NCBI GenBank assembly: GCA_016841125.1
Contig: JAENZU010000035.1
Coordinates: 1 to 14,142, forward strand
DNA: 14,142 bases
Direction: 5' to 3'
From: Melioribacter sp.
GTDB lineage: Bacteria > Bacteroidota > Ignavibacteria > Ignavibacteriales > Melioribacteraceae
Both the position numbers and the translations under genes were made by a program. The notes beneath the pieces are model-generated. The model searched no databases, was not told the origin of the DNA, and saw nothing but the letters and a program-made list of their open reading frames with translations. Below, in pieces: positions 1 to 6,864 of the stretch (within the stretch, counting starts at the first letter, position 1; every line of letters starts with the position of its first letter).

Positions 1-240
1 GAGAAAAGTAAATCAACATATATCAATGTTGAGATGGGCGCGGCTTCTTTAAAGATTGAAATTCCAAAATCGGCTGGATGCAAAATTACCGGTGACCTTG
101 TTTTAGTAGCAAAAAATATTACCGGTTTCAATTATTACGAAGATGGTTACTACGAAACGGATAATTACAATTCAGCCGAGCAGAAAATTGTGATTGATAT
201 TTCCGGCGGTGTGTCGGCTTTTGAAGTTGATAGATATTAG
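1..240 (+). CDS. C-terminal end of a toastrack/LiaF-like domain protein (5' partial)
   Basis: The reading frame is open from the first base and ends at the TAG at 238-240, so only the last 79 residues are present and the true start lies outside the window. What is visible is a beta-rich domain that alternates hydrophobic and polar residues and ends in ISGGVSAFEVDRY. Such a gly-gly-containing C-terminal strand is typical of the repetitive beta domains (DUF4097/LiaF C-terminal, 'toastrack') that follow short membrane segments in cell-envelope stress proteins. No catalytic residues are evident. The stop overlaps the stop of the convergent MGMT-like gene by a few bases. The reading frame is secure. 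The family call is a resemblance judged by eye, and any other beta-helical or adhesin-like C terminus is possible. Confidence 0.5.
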   Translation, partial: EKSKSTYINVEMGAASLKIEIPKSAGCKITGDLVLVAKNITGFNYYEDGYYETDNYNSAEQKIVIDISGGVSAFEVDRY

Positions 241-590
241 TCGAATATTTTTTCCGGCACCCAAAGATGCTTCTTTAAATTAACGCATCCGTCTTCGTTA
301 AATTCGACTCCTTCGGAACGGAGAAGATCTTCCATTAAGTTGGGATCCCCAAAATGAATTTTACCCGATAGAGCCCCATATCTATTCACCACCCGGTGGC
401 AAGGTAAGTTCGAATCCTTTGCGCCATTTAATGCCCAGCCTACAGTTCGTGCGGATGATTTTATTCCGCAAACTTCGGCAATCGCTCCATAAGTTGTAAC
501 TTTACCGTAAGGTATTTTCTCGACAATCAAGAAAACCTTATCGAAAAAATCTTGCTTCTTTTTTTCTTTGTTCTGTTTAATAGAGGGCAT
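237..590 (-). CDS. MGMT family DNA alkyltransferase-like protein, single domain
   Basis: This 117-residue protein matches the DNA-binding/active-site domain of O6-alkylguanine-DNA alkyltransferases without the N-terminal domain of Ogt/Ada. Visible landmarks are the start of the domain (FFDKVFLIVEKIPYGKVTTYG, about residues 15-35), the ARTVGWAL segment with the arginine that inserts into DNA (about R48), and the PCHRVV active-site motif with Cys64. The related alkyltransferase-like (ATL) proteins carry Trp at that position, so an intact cysteine leaves real methyl or alkyl transfer from O6-alkylguanine possible. The short form could also act mainly as a lesion-flagging protein for nucleotide excision repair. 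It is the last gene of the minus-strand cluster, 14 bases after the HepT-like gene. Its stop (237-239) overlaps the stop of the convergent gene. Confidence 0.88.
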   Translation of the reverse strand: MPSIKQNKEKKKQDFFDKVFLIVEKIPYGKVTTYGAIAEVCGIKSSARTVGWALNGAKDSNLPCHRVVNRYGALSGKIHFGDPNLMEDLLRSEGVEFNEDGCVNLKKHLWVPEKIFD

Positions 591-604
591 GTGGCAAACT
601 GATC

Positions 605-985
605 TTATCGTTTCAAAGCATCAATTACTGATTTTATTGCGGCAGAATAATGCTTCTCAATATTTTTATAGATTTCTTCAGATGTCGATTGATCATAAAC
701 ATGAGATGTTTTATTTCTATCTTCCAGCATATTCAGGAATACCGTCTCATCGGTGATCAAACCATACTTGAATGCTTGCTGCAAACAGTCTTTCGGCGAT
801 CTGCAAATAATACCTTTTTCTTCGAGGTACATCTTTATTGTTTTCCACAATAATTCAAAAGTAAATTCAAAACGCTGAATTACTCCGTCTTTATCTAATT
901 CATCCTTAACTAGATTTATACCTTCAGATAGTCTCTCATAAGCTTCATTAAATTTTTTGAGAGAATATTCAAATTCCTTTTTCAT
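605..985 (-). CDS. HepT-like HEPN protein (HI0074 family nucleotidyltransferase partner / toxin)
   Basis: A 126-residue, mostly helical protein. The segment with QRFEFTFELLWKTIK (about residues 37-51) is the hallmark of the HI0074 family of nucleotidyltransferase-binding proteins. Residues 90-97 read RNKTSHVY, an exact RX4HXY motif, which in HepT-type HEPN toxins forms the RNase active site. The partner MntA AMP-modifies its tyrosine (here Tyr97). The gene overlaps the upstream MNT gene by 17 bases, and an AGGA ribosome site lies inside that gene just before the ATG, so translation is probably coupled. Known HepT/MntA pairs act as toxin and antitoxin; HI0073/HI0074 is the same pair in the same order. 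Family membership is clear. RNase activity here is inferred from the intact motif. Confidence 0.88.
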   Translation of the reverse strand: MKKEFEYSLKKFNEAYERLSEGINLVKDELDKDGVIQRFEFTFELLWKTIKMYLEEKGIICRSPKDCLQQAFKYGLITDETVFLNMLEDRNKTSHVYDQSTSEEIYKNIEKHYSAAIKSVIDALKR

Positions 986-1274
986 AAATAATCTTTCCTG
1001 TTTCTAAAATAATATCTCTGAACTCGGGATGAACTTTTTCAAGAAACACTAAATTAACTTTGTATAATCCGGCTACTTCCTCTATCTGTTCCAACAAAAC
1101 ATTTCGTTTAACCGGATCAATATCAGAAGCATCCTCAATCGCAAAGTCAAAATCTGAATTAACTTCACTTTTATCTTTTCCCCTTGAACCAAACAAAATG
1201 ATTCTTTGAGGATCATAGAATGAAACTAATAATTCTTGGACCTTATTTAATATTTCTTTTTCTCTTTCAGTCAT
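969..1274 (-). CDS. MNT-type minimal nucleotidyltransferase (MntA/HI0073-like antitoxin)
   Basis: This 101-residue protein has the minimal nucleotidyltransferase signature GSX10DXD: Gly29-Ser30, then Asp41 and Asp43 in the segment FGSRG...SDFDFAIED. In MntA antitoxins this fold transfers AMP from ATP to a tyrosine of the HEPN toxin HepT, which is encoded directly downstream and overlaps by 17 bases. The third metal-binding acid usually sits in a (V/I/F)DL strand near residue 74; here that strand reads YKVNLVFLEK, with Asn74. If that is the homologous position, catalysis may be weak or lost, and the protein could silence its partner by binding alone. The start at 1274 has no clear Shine-Dalgarno. 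An AT-rich tandem repeat lies just upstream and may be involved in control. Confidence 0.88.
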   Translation of the reverse strand: MTEREKEILNKVQELLVSFYDPQRIILFGSRGKDKSEVNSDFDFAIEDASDIDPVKRNVLLEQIEEVAGLYKVNLVFLEKVHPEFRDIILETGKIIYEKGI

Positions 1275-1282
1275 TTATAAAT

Positions 1283-1310
1283 AATCAATAATAAGTAATC
1301 AATAATAAAT
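1283..1310. repeat. Tandem 14-base AT-rich repeat upstream of the MNT gene
   Basis: Two direct copies (AATCAATAATAAGT at 1283-1296 and AATCAATAATAAAT at 1297-1310) differ at one base. They fill most of the 43-base gap between the YjbQ gene and the MNT start. Because toxin-antitoxin pairs often control their own promoter, a role as operator or promoter spacer is possible, but simple AT-rich slippage would look the same. Confidence 0.5.
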
Positions 1311-1317
1311 TAAAAAA

Positions 1318-1731
1318 TCATTCTCCCATAACCTTAATAACCAATCGTTTTCTTCTCTTTCCATCGAACTCAGCGTAATAGACTTGCTGCCAAGGACCGA
1401 AATCCAATCTGCCTTCTGTAATTGGGATTACAACTTGATGATGAACCAGCAGATTTTTAAGATGTGCGTCGCCGTTATCTTCACCTGTGCGATGGTGGCG
1501 GTAATCCTGTTTGAAAGGGGCAAGACCTTCGAGCCATTCATCAATGTCTTGAATCAATCCGGACTCGGCATCGTTAACGTAAACTCCTGCGGTAATGTGC
1601 ATTGCGGAAACTAAAACCATCCCTTCCTTAACGCCGCTCTTCTCAACCACAGATTCAACATCACGCGTAATGTTAATATATTCTCTTCTTTTACTGGTAT
1701 TGAACCAAAGATATTCTGTTGCAAACTTCAT
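1318..1731 (-). CDS. yjbQ: YjbQ family protein (UPF0047, secondary thiamine-phosphate synthase enzyme family)
   Basis: A 137-residue protein, the normal size for the YjbQ/UPF0047 family. The conserved blocks are all present and in order: HITAGVYVNDAESGL (about residues 46-60), HHRTGEDNGDAHLKNLL (about 79-95), and PITEGRLDFGPWQQVYYAEFD near the C terminus. Family members form compact trimers with histidine- and acid-lined sites. Some can complement thiamine-phosphate synthase mutants of E. coli, hence the family name, but the physiological reaction is not settled. The gene lies 28 bases downstream of prfB and is probably cotranscribed with it. No thiamine gene or TPP riboswitch is visible nearby, so the context does not support a dedicated thiamine role. 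The ATG at 1731 begins at the usual N terminus (MKFATEYLWF). Confidence 0.92.
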   Translation of the reverse strand: MKFATEYLWFNTSKRREYINITRDVESVVEKSGVKEGMVLVSAMHITAGVYVNDAESGLIQDIDEWLEGLAPFKQDYRHHRTGEDNGDAHLKNLLVHHQVVIPITEGRLDFGPWQQVYYAEFDGKRRKRLVIKVMGE

Positions 1732-1759
1732 TTAAATTTCTCTAAAAATATTTTTAAAA

Positions 1760-2861
1760 TTAATTGATTGAAAACTGCAGTAGGAATTCTTTTATGAATT
1801 CATCAATCTTACCATCCATTACGCCTTGTGTATCGGAGGTTTCGACGTTAGTTCGGTGATCTTTAACCATGTTATAAGGGTGAAAAACATAAGATCGAAT
1901 CTGGCTTCCCCATTCAATTTTCATTTTGCTTTTTTCAATTTCATCAAGTTCAGCTTCCTGTTTCTCTAACTCCTGCTGATAAAGTTTTGACTTCAGCAAC
2001 TTGAGAGCATTAGTTTTATTCTGCGTTTGCGATCTCTCACTTTGACAGGCAGCAACAGTATTTGTCGGTAAGTGCGTAATACGAACGGCAGTCTCAACTT
2101 TGTTTACGTTCTTTCCCCCTTTACCGCCGGAGCGGTAAGTATCAATCCGTAAGTCCGCCGGATTAATATCAATCTCAATCGTGTCATCAATTTCGGGAAT
2201 CACATAGACGGAGGCGAAAGATGTGTGCCTTCTTTTGTTAGAATCGAAGGGAGAAATTCTTACTAACCGGTGCACTCCATTTTCTGCCTTAAGATACCCG
2301 AAAGCAAATTTGCCTTCCACCTCAATGGTCGCACTCTTAATTCCCGCTCCGTCACCGTCAAGAATATCAAGCAAAGACATTTTGTAATTATTCTGCTCTC
2401 CCCATCTCATATACATTCTCATCAGCATTTCAGCCCAGTCCTGAGCCTCTGTTCCTCCGGCACCGGCGTGAATCGTAAGAATACAGTTCTTGCTGTCATC
2501 TTTACCCGAGAGCATACTTTTGAGTTCAGTTTGCTCAATAACCTTACCCAATCGATTGAGCTGTTTTTCAACTTCGTCATACTCATCTTCATCCTGTTCC
2601 ATTTCGGCAAGCTGAATATATTCTTTAACACCGGTGGTTTGTGAATTCAACTCCTGCCAAATCTCAACCCATTCCTGTAAAAATTTTATTTTCTGAAGAA
2701 CCGCTTGAGCATTCCGCTGATCGTCCCAAAAATTTTGTGACTCGCTTTCTTTTCTTAGTTTATTAATTTTTTCTAATTTTTCATCTACATCAAAGATAAC
2801 CTCGGAGATTCTTTACCTTCTCTTCAAATTCATTCATGGTTTTTAATTGATCTTCAAACAT
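1760..2861 (-). CDS. prfB: Peptide chain release factor 2, made by programmed +1 frameshift; GGQ motif reads GGK
   Basis: Release factor 2 terminates translation at UGA and UAA. The gene starts at the ATG at 2859-2861, after AGGAG, with a 23-codon first frame ending in CTT TGA (TGA at 2790-2792). Skipping one base gives GAT and an open frame from 2791 to 1760. The joined product is 366 residues, close to the 365 of E. coli RF2. The shift site reads CGAGGTTATCTTTGAT: the usual CTT-TGA slip with a GAGGT Shine-Dalgarno-like element at the usual distance. The codon-recognition motif SPF is intact (RISPFDSNKRRHTS), as is GAGGTEAQDWAEM. The catalytic loop, however, reads SGGKGGKNVNKVET, placing Lys (codon AAG at 2111-2113, about residue 250) where the GGQ glutamine belongs. 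An ORF caller starting at the in-frame ATG at 2650 would lose about 70 N-terminal residues. Expression is probably autoregulated by RF2 level. Confidence 0.95.
2788..2804 (-). promoter_or_regulatory. prfB programmed +1 frameshift site
   Basis: Read on the minus strand, this is CGA GGT TAT CTT TGA T. CTT is the slippery codon and TGA the in-frame stop at 2790-2792. GAGGT lies three bases before CTT, where the E. coli site has AGGGGG. GAGGT still pairs with five bases of the canonical anti-Shine-Dalgarno. The downstream +1 frame begins with Asp (GAT) and encodes the whole of the remaining RF2, which proves the shift is needed. In known cases low RF2 favours the shift. Confidence 0.93.
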
Positions 2862-2879
2862 GTTAACTCCTTTATATTT

Positions 2880-3200
2880 TTAAATTTCATCAACTTCAAT
2901 TTCCATTCTTAATAATGCAGCTGCCAGCGTTTTACCCTGTGCATCATGTTTTAGGGATACAGTGCCGCCGCCACCCAATGTATTATGCAGCAGAAAGTTT
3001 AAAGCCCGCAAATTAGGCAGTTCAAAGCGTTCAACTTCTCCAAGGCAAATTCCTTCGAAGTGTTTTTTTACGGAATCCACTGTTAAATGTTTTGCGATTA
3101 TTTGATATCCTTTGTCATCGTATGCAATTATACCAACGTTTGCGGCATCGCCTTTATCCCCGCTTCTGCCGTGCGCTATGTCTAATAGTTTTATTTTCAT
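2880..3200 (-). CDS. AtuA-like ferredoxin-fold domain protein (detached C-terminal part of AtuA)
   Basis: A 106-residue protein beginning MKIKLLDIAHGRSGDKGDAANVG. That start is the signature of the C-terminal ferredoxin-fold domain found at the end of AtuA-type proteins (acyclic terpene utilisation, formerly within DUF1446). Here it is a separate gene whose ATG overlaps the stop of the upstream AtuA gene in a TAATG junction, so the two products should be made in step and work together. The glycine-rich LHNTLGGGGTVSL stretch (about residues 71-83) is also conserved in the family. Many proteobacterial AtuA proteins join both parts in one chain of about 600 residues. The molecular activity is unknown, and no acyl-CoA carboxylase genes, the usual partners, are in the window. 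Confidence 0.85.
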   Translation of the reverse strand: MKIKLLDIAHGRSGDKGDAANVGIIAYDDKGYQIIAKHLTVDSVKKHFEGICLGEVERFELPNLRALNFLLHNTLGGGGTVSLKHDAQGKTLAAALLRMEIEVDEI

Positions 3201-4570
3201 TATTTCATCTCAAGAATTTTAACTTCCGGTTGAACTAAATTTTTGGGAATAAGTGCAGGCCAGTAAGCTACAACACTGCTCGGACGTGGGCGACCTCCGG
3301 CAAAGCCCGTAACACTCGGCGGACCGGTTAATATCAAAGGTGCGATCTCCTTTCCAAATCTTTCAACCGAATTATAATCGTCTGACCGGACTGCAATCCT
3401 CAGCATTATTTCATTAATATCATTTTCATCTAATTTAGTAGAGAGCGGTCCGTGGCATGAATCATAACCAATGAATTCGGTTCTAATCTCCTCAAAATGA
3501 AGATCTAAATTTTCTAACCTTTTTCGTAAAATTTTGTCCGCTGCTTTTGCTTTCGATAAAGCTTTCGGCCATGAATATGTCAGAGACCCGGATGCAGAAT
3601 ATCCGCTTTCGTACGAGCAGGAAACTTTAAAGGAGGGAGTCTCGGCGTTCCCTTTTATATCATAAACTTTAACTTTGTTGTTACCGAGATCTTCTAATTT
3701 TATTGATGTAAAATCTGCAACACAATCGGGTGTAATGTAATCTTTGGGATCACCAATTTCATAAAGCAGCTGCTCCGATACAGTTTCGTAACTTACTTTG
3801 CCGCCGAGAGATTCATGTTTCGTAATTAAAAAAGTACCGTCAGGATAAGCCTCTGCAATCGGGAAACCAATATCGGCAAGATTATCGACAGATTCCCAAT
3901 CGGCAAGTAAATTTCCGCCGGAAGCTTGTCCGCCGCATTCAAGGATATGCCCTGCAACCGTACCTGCCGATAATAGATCATAATCTTTTTCTGACCATGC
4001 GAATTCGTGGATCATCGGGGCGAGAGTAAGTCCTGTATCGGTTGTTCTTCCTGTGATAACAATATCGGCGCCGCGATTTAGAGCTTCAACAATCGGGAAT
4101 GCACCAAAATAAACATTGGCGCTGAGCAATTTATCCTTAACACTTTTTATAGACTCACCCGTTTCCATATTATTAAGTTCGCAGCCGGCTTCAATTATCT
4201 CATCAATTCTATCTTTAATATTATCGCCTAAAACTACTGCAACCTTTAAATCGGTTAAACCAATTTTATTAGCAACCTTTAAAACTTCTTCGGCACACCC
4301 CTGAGGATTAACGCCACCGCCGTTAGTTATCACTTTAATATTTTTCTCTTTGCAGATCGGCAGTATTCTTTCCATTAATGGAGGGATATCTTTGGCATAA
4401 CCAAGCTTAGGATCTTTGTTCTTCTGTTTCTGAAGAATTGACATTGTTACTTCTGCGAGATAATCCATAACGAGATAATCAATATCTCCGGCGGTTACCT
4501 GCTTGTAAGGGGCATCAATAAGATCGCCCCAGAAACCTTGTCCTGATGCAATACGAATTTTTTCTTTCAT
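3200..4570 (-). CDS. AtuA family protein (DUF1446, acyclic terpene utilisation N-terminal part)
   Basis: A 456-residue protein of the AtuA/DUF1446 family. Supporting segments are the N-terminal IRIASGQGFWGDLIDAP, DYLVMDYLAEVTM (about residues 31-43), the glycine-rich VITNGGGVNPQGC (about 80-92), ADIVITGRTTDTGLTLAP (about 169-186), the HILECGGQASGG motif, and GPPSVTGFAGGRPRPSSVV near the end. In Pseudomonas, atuA belongs to the citronellol/geraniol breakdown cluster; its reaction is not established. Here the C-terminal ferredoxin-fold domain is a separate gene overlapping by one base. The gene sits 53 bases after miaA, between translation genes, with no terpene or leucine degradation genes visible. 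A terpene role is therefore not supported by context. The name records homology only. Confidence 0.88.
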   Translation of the reverse strand: MKEKIRIASGQGFWGDLIDAPYKQVTAGDIDYLVMDYLAEVTMSILQKQKNKDPKLGYAKDIPPLMERILPICKEKNIKVITNGGGVNPQGCAEEVLKVANKIGLTDLKVAVVLGDNIKDRIDEIIEAGCELNNMETGESIKSVKDKLLSANVYFGAFPIVEALNRGADIVITGRTTDTGLTLAPMIHEFAWSEKDYDLLSAGTVAGHILECGGQASGGNLLADWESVDNLADIGFPIAEAYPDGTFLITKHESLGGKVSYETVSEQLLYEIGDPKDYITPDCVADFTSIKLEDLGNNKVKVYDIKGNAETPSFKVSCSYESGYSASGSLTYSWPKALSKAKAADKILRKRLENLDLHFEEIRTEFIGYDSCHGPLSTKLDENDINEIMLRIAVRSDDYNSVERFGKEIAPLILTGPPSVTGFAGGRPRPSSVVAYWPALIPKNLVQPEVKILEMK

Positions 4571-4623
4571 TGAGTTTATCGGTTATTACTGAAAGGAATA
4601 AATATATTCAATCTTAAAGTTAT

Positions 4624-5553
4624 CTACAAACTTGATTTGGATTTATCAATAATATTGTCAGCGGTTTTCTGAAGATCGGTATTTTCATCAACATTCAGCC
4701 ATTCAATTCTTTCATCTTTTCTAAACCAGGTTAGCTGTCTTTTTGCATACCTCCTGGTATTTCTTTTTATTAATTCGATCGCTGTTTCAAGTGAAATTTT
4801 CGAATCGAGATATTCAATAATTTCTTTGTAGCCGACTGTGTTTAATGAATTAAGTTCTTTAGAGTAACCCTTTGCCAAAATAGATTCAACTTCCTCAACT
4901 AATCCGGCTTCTATCATTTCATCAACGCGAAGATTAATTCTCTCGTATAACTTTTCTCTTTGCCACAAAAGCCCAAATTGAATAAAATTTATTTCACTTT
5001 CTCTTTCATATTGATTGTGGAATTGCCAAATCGGTTTACCGGTTATGTGGCAGACTTCCAATGCCCGCATCACACGTTTCCAATTTTGAGGCAGCATTTT
5101 GGAAGCGGAAACCGGATCAACTTCAACCAGTTTATTGAAAAGGTATTCATTTCCAAAGTCTCTTATCCAATTATGCATTTGCTCCCGGTATTCTTGGTCA
5201 GTATCAACTTCATCAAACAATCCGTCAACTAGTGCTTTAACATATAACCCTGAACCGCCAACAGCAATCGGGATTGAATTTTCAGTAAACAACCTTTCTA
5301 TTATTTGAAGGCTCTTTTTCTCAAATTGGCTTACATTGAAATCATCGGCAGGATCCAGCTCATCTATAAAATGATGTTTGATTTTCTTCAACTCTGAAGT
5401 TTGAGGTTTTGCAGTCCCGATTGTTAAATATTTGTAAACCTGTCTGCTGTCGACCGAAATGATTTCAGTATTAAGCTGTTTGGCTAGTTGAAATCCAATT
5501 GAAGATTTACCCGAACAAGTTGGTCCTACAATAACAATTACTTTTCTTTCCAA
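4624..5553 (-). CDS. miaA: tRNA dimethylallyltransferase (MiaA)
   Basis: MiaA adds a dimethylallyl group from DMAPP to N6 of A37 in tRNAs that read codons starting with U. The 309-residue length is typical. The P-loop reads GPTCSGKSS (residues 10-18; the commoner form is GPTASGKT). It is followed by SVDSRQVYKYLTIGTAKP (about 33-50), with the catalytic aspartate (D35), and by HHFIDELDP and GGSGLYVKALVDGL. The C-terminal TRRYAKRQLTWFR motif is also present. The start is a TTG at 5551-5553, inside the last codons of pcm (16-base overlap). No closer ATG exists, and the P-loop position fits, so the TTG start is likely. tRNA-Cys(GCA), encoded in this window, has A at 37 and reads UGY codons, making it a probable substrate. 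Confidence 0.96.
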   Translation of the reverse strand: MERKVIVIVGPTCSGKSSIGFQLAKQLNTEIISVDSRQVYKYLTIGTAKPQTSELKKIKHHFIDELDPADDFNVSQFEKKSLQIIERLFTENSIPIAVGGSGLYVKALVDGLFDEVDTDQEYREQMHNWIRDFGNEYLFNKLVEVDPVSASKMLPQNWKRVMRALEVCHITGKPIWQFHNQYERESEINFIQFGLLWQREKLYERINLRVDEMIEAGLVEEVESILAKGYSKELNSLNTVGYKEIIEYLDSKISLETAIELIKRNTRRYAKRQLTWFRKDERIEWLNVDENTDLQKTADNIIDKSKSSL

Positions 5554-6176
5554 CCTTCCTTCCCGATCAATGGCACAAATGCAAAGTAAGGAACTTTTTT
5601 TGTTTCAAATTTATCTTCATCGATTTTAGTTAGGATATGCAATGTCTGAGATTTTTTATCCCCAACCGGAATAACTAACTTTCCATTTATTGCCAACTGT
5701 TTTTTCAGATTCTCAGGTACGGAGGGACCGCCGGCTGTAACAACAATTCCATCAAAGGGAGAAAATTCATTCCAACCGATTGTGCCGTCCGAACATCTTG
5801 TAGCAGCACGAATACTGTATTTATCAAAAAGTTTCAATGTCCGGTTGTAGATATCGACATTTCTTTCAATTGAATAGACCTTCATTCCCATCTCATATAA
5901 AATTGCCGCTTGATAACCGCTGCCTGTACCAACCTCCAAAACTTTGCTGCCCGGCTTAAGTTCCATCGCCTGAGTCATATAAGCTACGGTAAAAGGCTGC
6001 GAAATAGTTTGTCCAAAACCGATGGGTAGGGCTGAATCACGATAGGAATGGTGTTTCACACTATCCGGCACAAAAAGATGCCGCTCAACTTTCCGCATTG
6101 CATTGAGAACCAATTCATCTTCTATTCCCTTCTCAATAATACTATCTATTAATTCGTTTCTTTCTTTTTCGTACAT
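5538..6176 (-). CDS. pcm: Protein-L-isoaspartate (D-aspartate) O-methyltransferase
   Basis: Pcm methylates abnormal L-isoaspartyl residues that form in ageing proteins, using S-adenosylmethionine, and so starts their repair in the cytoplasm. The 212-residue product has the family's substrate motif PIGFGQTISQPFTVAYMTQ (about residues 51-69), SAM motif I VLEVGTGSGYQAAIL (about 79-93), the acidic end of the second strand (YSIER), and the post-motif FDGIVVTAGGPSVPENL (about 139-155). The C terminus YFAFVPLIGKEGW is also characteristic. It is the first gene of the minus-strand cluster, so the promoter should lie in the 81-base AT-rich gap shared with the divergent UPF0316 gene. Its end overlaps the start of miaA by 16 bases. 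Confidence 0.96.
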   Translation of the reverse strand: MYEKERNELIDSIIEKGIEDELVLNAMRKVERHLFVPDSVKHHSYRDSALPIGFGQTISQPFTVAYMTQAMELKPGSKVLEVGTGSGYQAAILYEMGMKVYSIERNVDIYNRTLKLFDKYSIRAATRCSDGTIGWNEFSPFDGIVVTAGGPSVPENLKKQLAINGKLVIPVGDKKSQTLHILTKIDEDKFETKKVPYFAFVPLIGKEGWKEK

Positions 6177-6257
6177 ATTTTTTTCTTAAATTTTGATTTG
6201 TAAAAATAGCGAATTCTTTAACTAATTTTTTAACTTATTTAATTTAAGGAAAGCATT
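6177..6257. promoter_or_regulatory. Divergent intergenic region between pcm and the UPF0316 gene
   Basis: The 81-base AT-rich gap separates two divergent starts, so it must carry promoters in both directions. An AAGGA at 6246-6250 serves the GTG start at 6258. I could not fix -10/-35 boxes with confidence because the whole stretch is A/T-rich. Confidence 0.45.
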
Positions 6258-6773
6258 GTGGAATTAATTCTTGGTGGTCTTCTTATCATGGGACTGAGAA
6301 TAGCCGATGTTACTCTCGGAACTTTCAGAACAATTTTAGTAGTTCAAGGAAAGAAATATTGGGCCGGAATTATCGGTTTTTGCGAGGTGCTTATTTGGAT
6401 TTTTGCGATGAGATTTATTGTGGCTCATATGGATAACACATATAATCTATTTGGCTATGCAGCCGGATTTGCTATCGGTAATATTTTGGGAATTACTCTT
6501 GAAGAAAAGGTTGCGCTCGGATACGTTCAAGTAAATGTGATTTCTCGTTATTTTACTGATAAAATTGCCGATGCACTAAGACTATCCAAATTTGCTGTAA
6601 CAATTCTACCGGCGGAGGGGGGTTCAGGTGGTATCTCAATTTTACTTATTATTATTAGACGTCGAGATTTAAAAGGCGTATTCAAAATTATTGACGGCGT
6701 TGATGATAAGGCATTTATTACGGTTCAACATTCGAGACCATATCGCGGATTTATTCACGGAGCGAGAAAATAA
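6258..6773 (+). CDS. UPF0316 family membrane protein (DUF5698 plus DUF2179)
   Basis: A 171-residue protein starting at GTG, seven bases after AAGGA. The N-terminal half has three hydrophobic membrane segments: about residues 3-20, 34-54 (YWAGIIGFCEVLIWIFAMRF) and 64-82. It matches the DUF5698 part of the family (RIADVTLGTFRTILVVQGKK... followed by YAAGFAIGNILGITLEEK). The C-terminal part, from about residue 90 to 167, is a soluble beta-alpha-beta domain of the DUF2179 type (AVTILPAEGGSGG...LLIIIRRRDL...FITVQHSRP). The same soluble domain occurs in YitT-type proteins and is thought to bind a small ligand; no function is established. It is transcribed alone, divergent from pcm, with the tRNA locus downstream on the same strand. 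Confidence 0.92.
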   Translation: MELILGGLLIMGLRIADVTLGTFRTILVVQGKKYWAGIIGFCEVLIWIFAMRFIVAHMDNTYNLFGYAAGFAIGNILGITLEEKVALGYVQVNVISRYFTDKIADALRLSKFAVTILPAEGGSGGISILLIIIRRRDLKGVFKIIDGVDDKAFITVQHSRPYRGFIHGARK

Positions 6774-6833
6774 TTTTTTTTTTAGATTGATATTGCGATA
6801 AAAGTTAAACTCTGTTATATTTAGAATTCAATT

Positions 6834-6864
6834 TTGATAGTTCTTTTGAGATTGTTAAAAATTT
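6834..6864 (+). promoter_or_regulatory. Promoter-like leader of the decayed tRNA-Gly copy
   Basis: TTGATA at 6834-6839 and an A/T-rich -10-like stretch around TTAAAA lie just upstream of the first tRNA copy. The same leader, with few differences (TTGATT at 6949-6954, then GATAAAAT), precedes the intact copy. The duplication therefore included the promoter. The box assignment is by eye. Confidence 0.5.

Noticed and set aside
2270..2644. Plus-strand 124-codon frame opposite prfB
   Set aside because: It is antisense to conserved RF2 coding sequence and has no domain of its own.
1760..2650. prfB as a 296-residue gene starting at the ATG at 2650
   Set aside because: The frame is open to 2791, and the classic frameshift site and first frame from 2861 restore a full-length RF2. 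The ATG at 2650 is internal.
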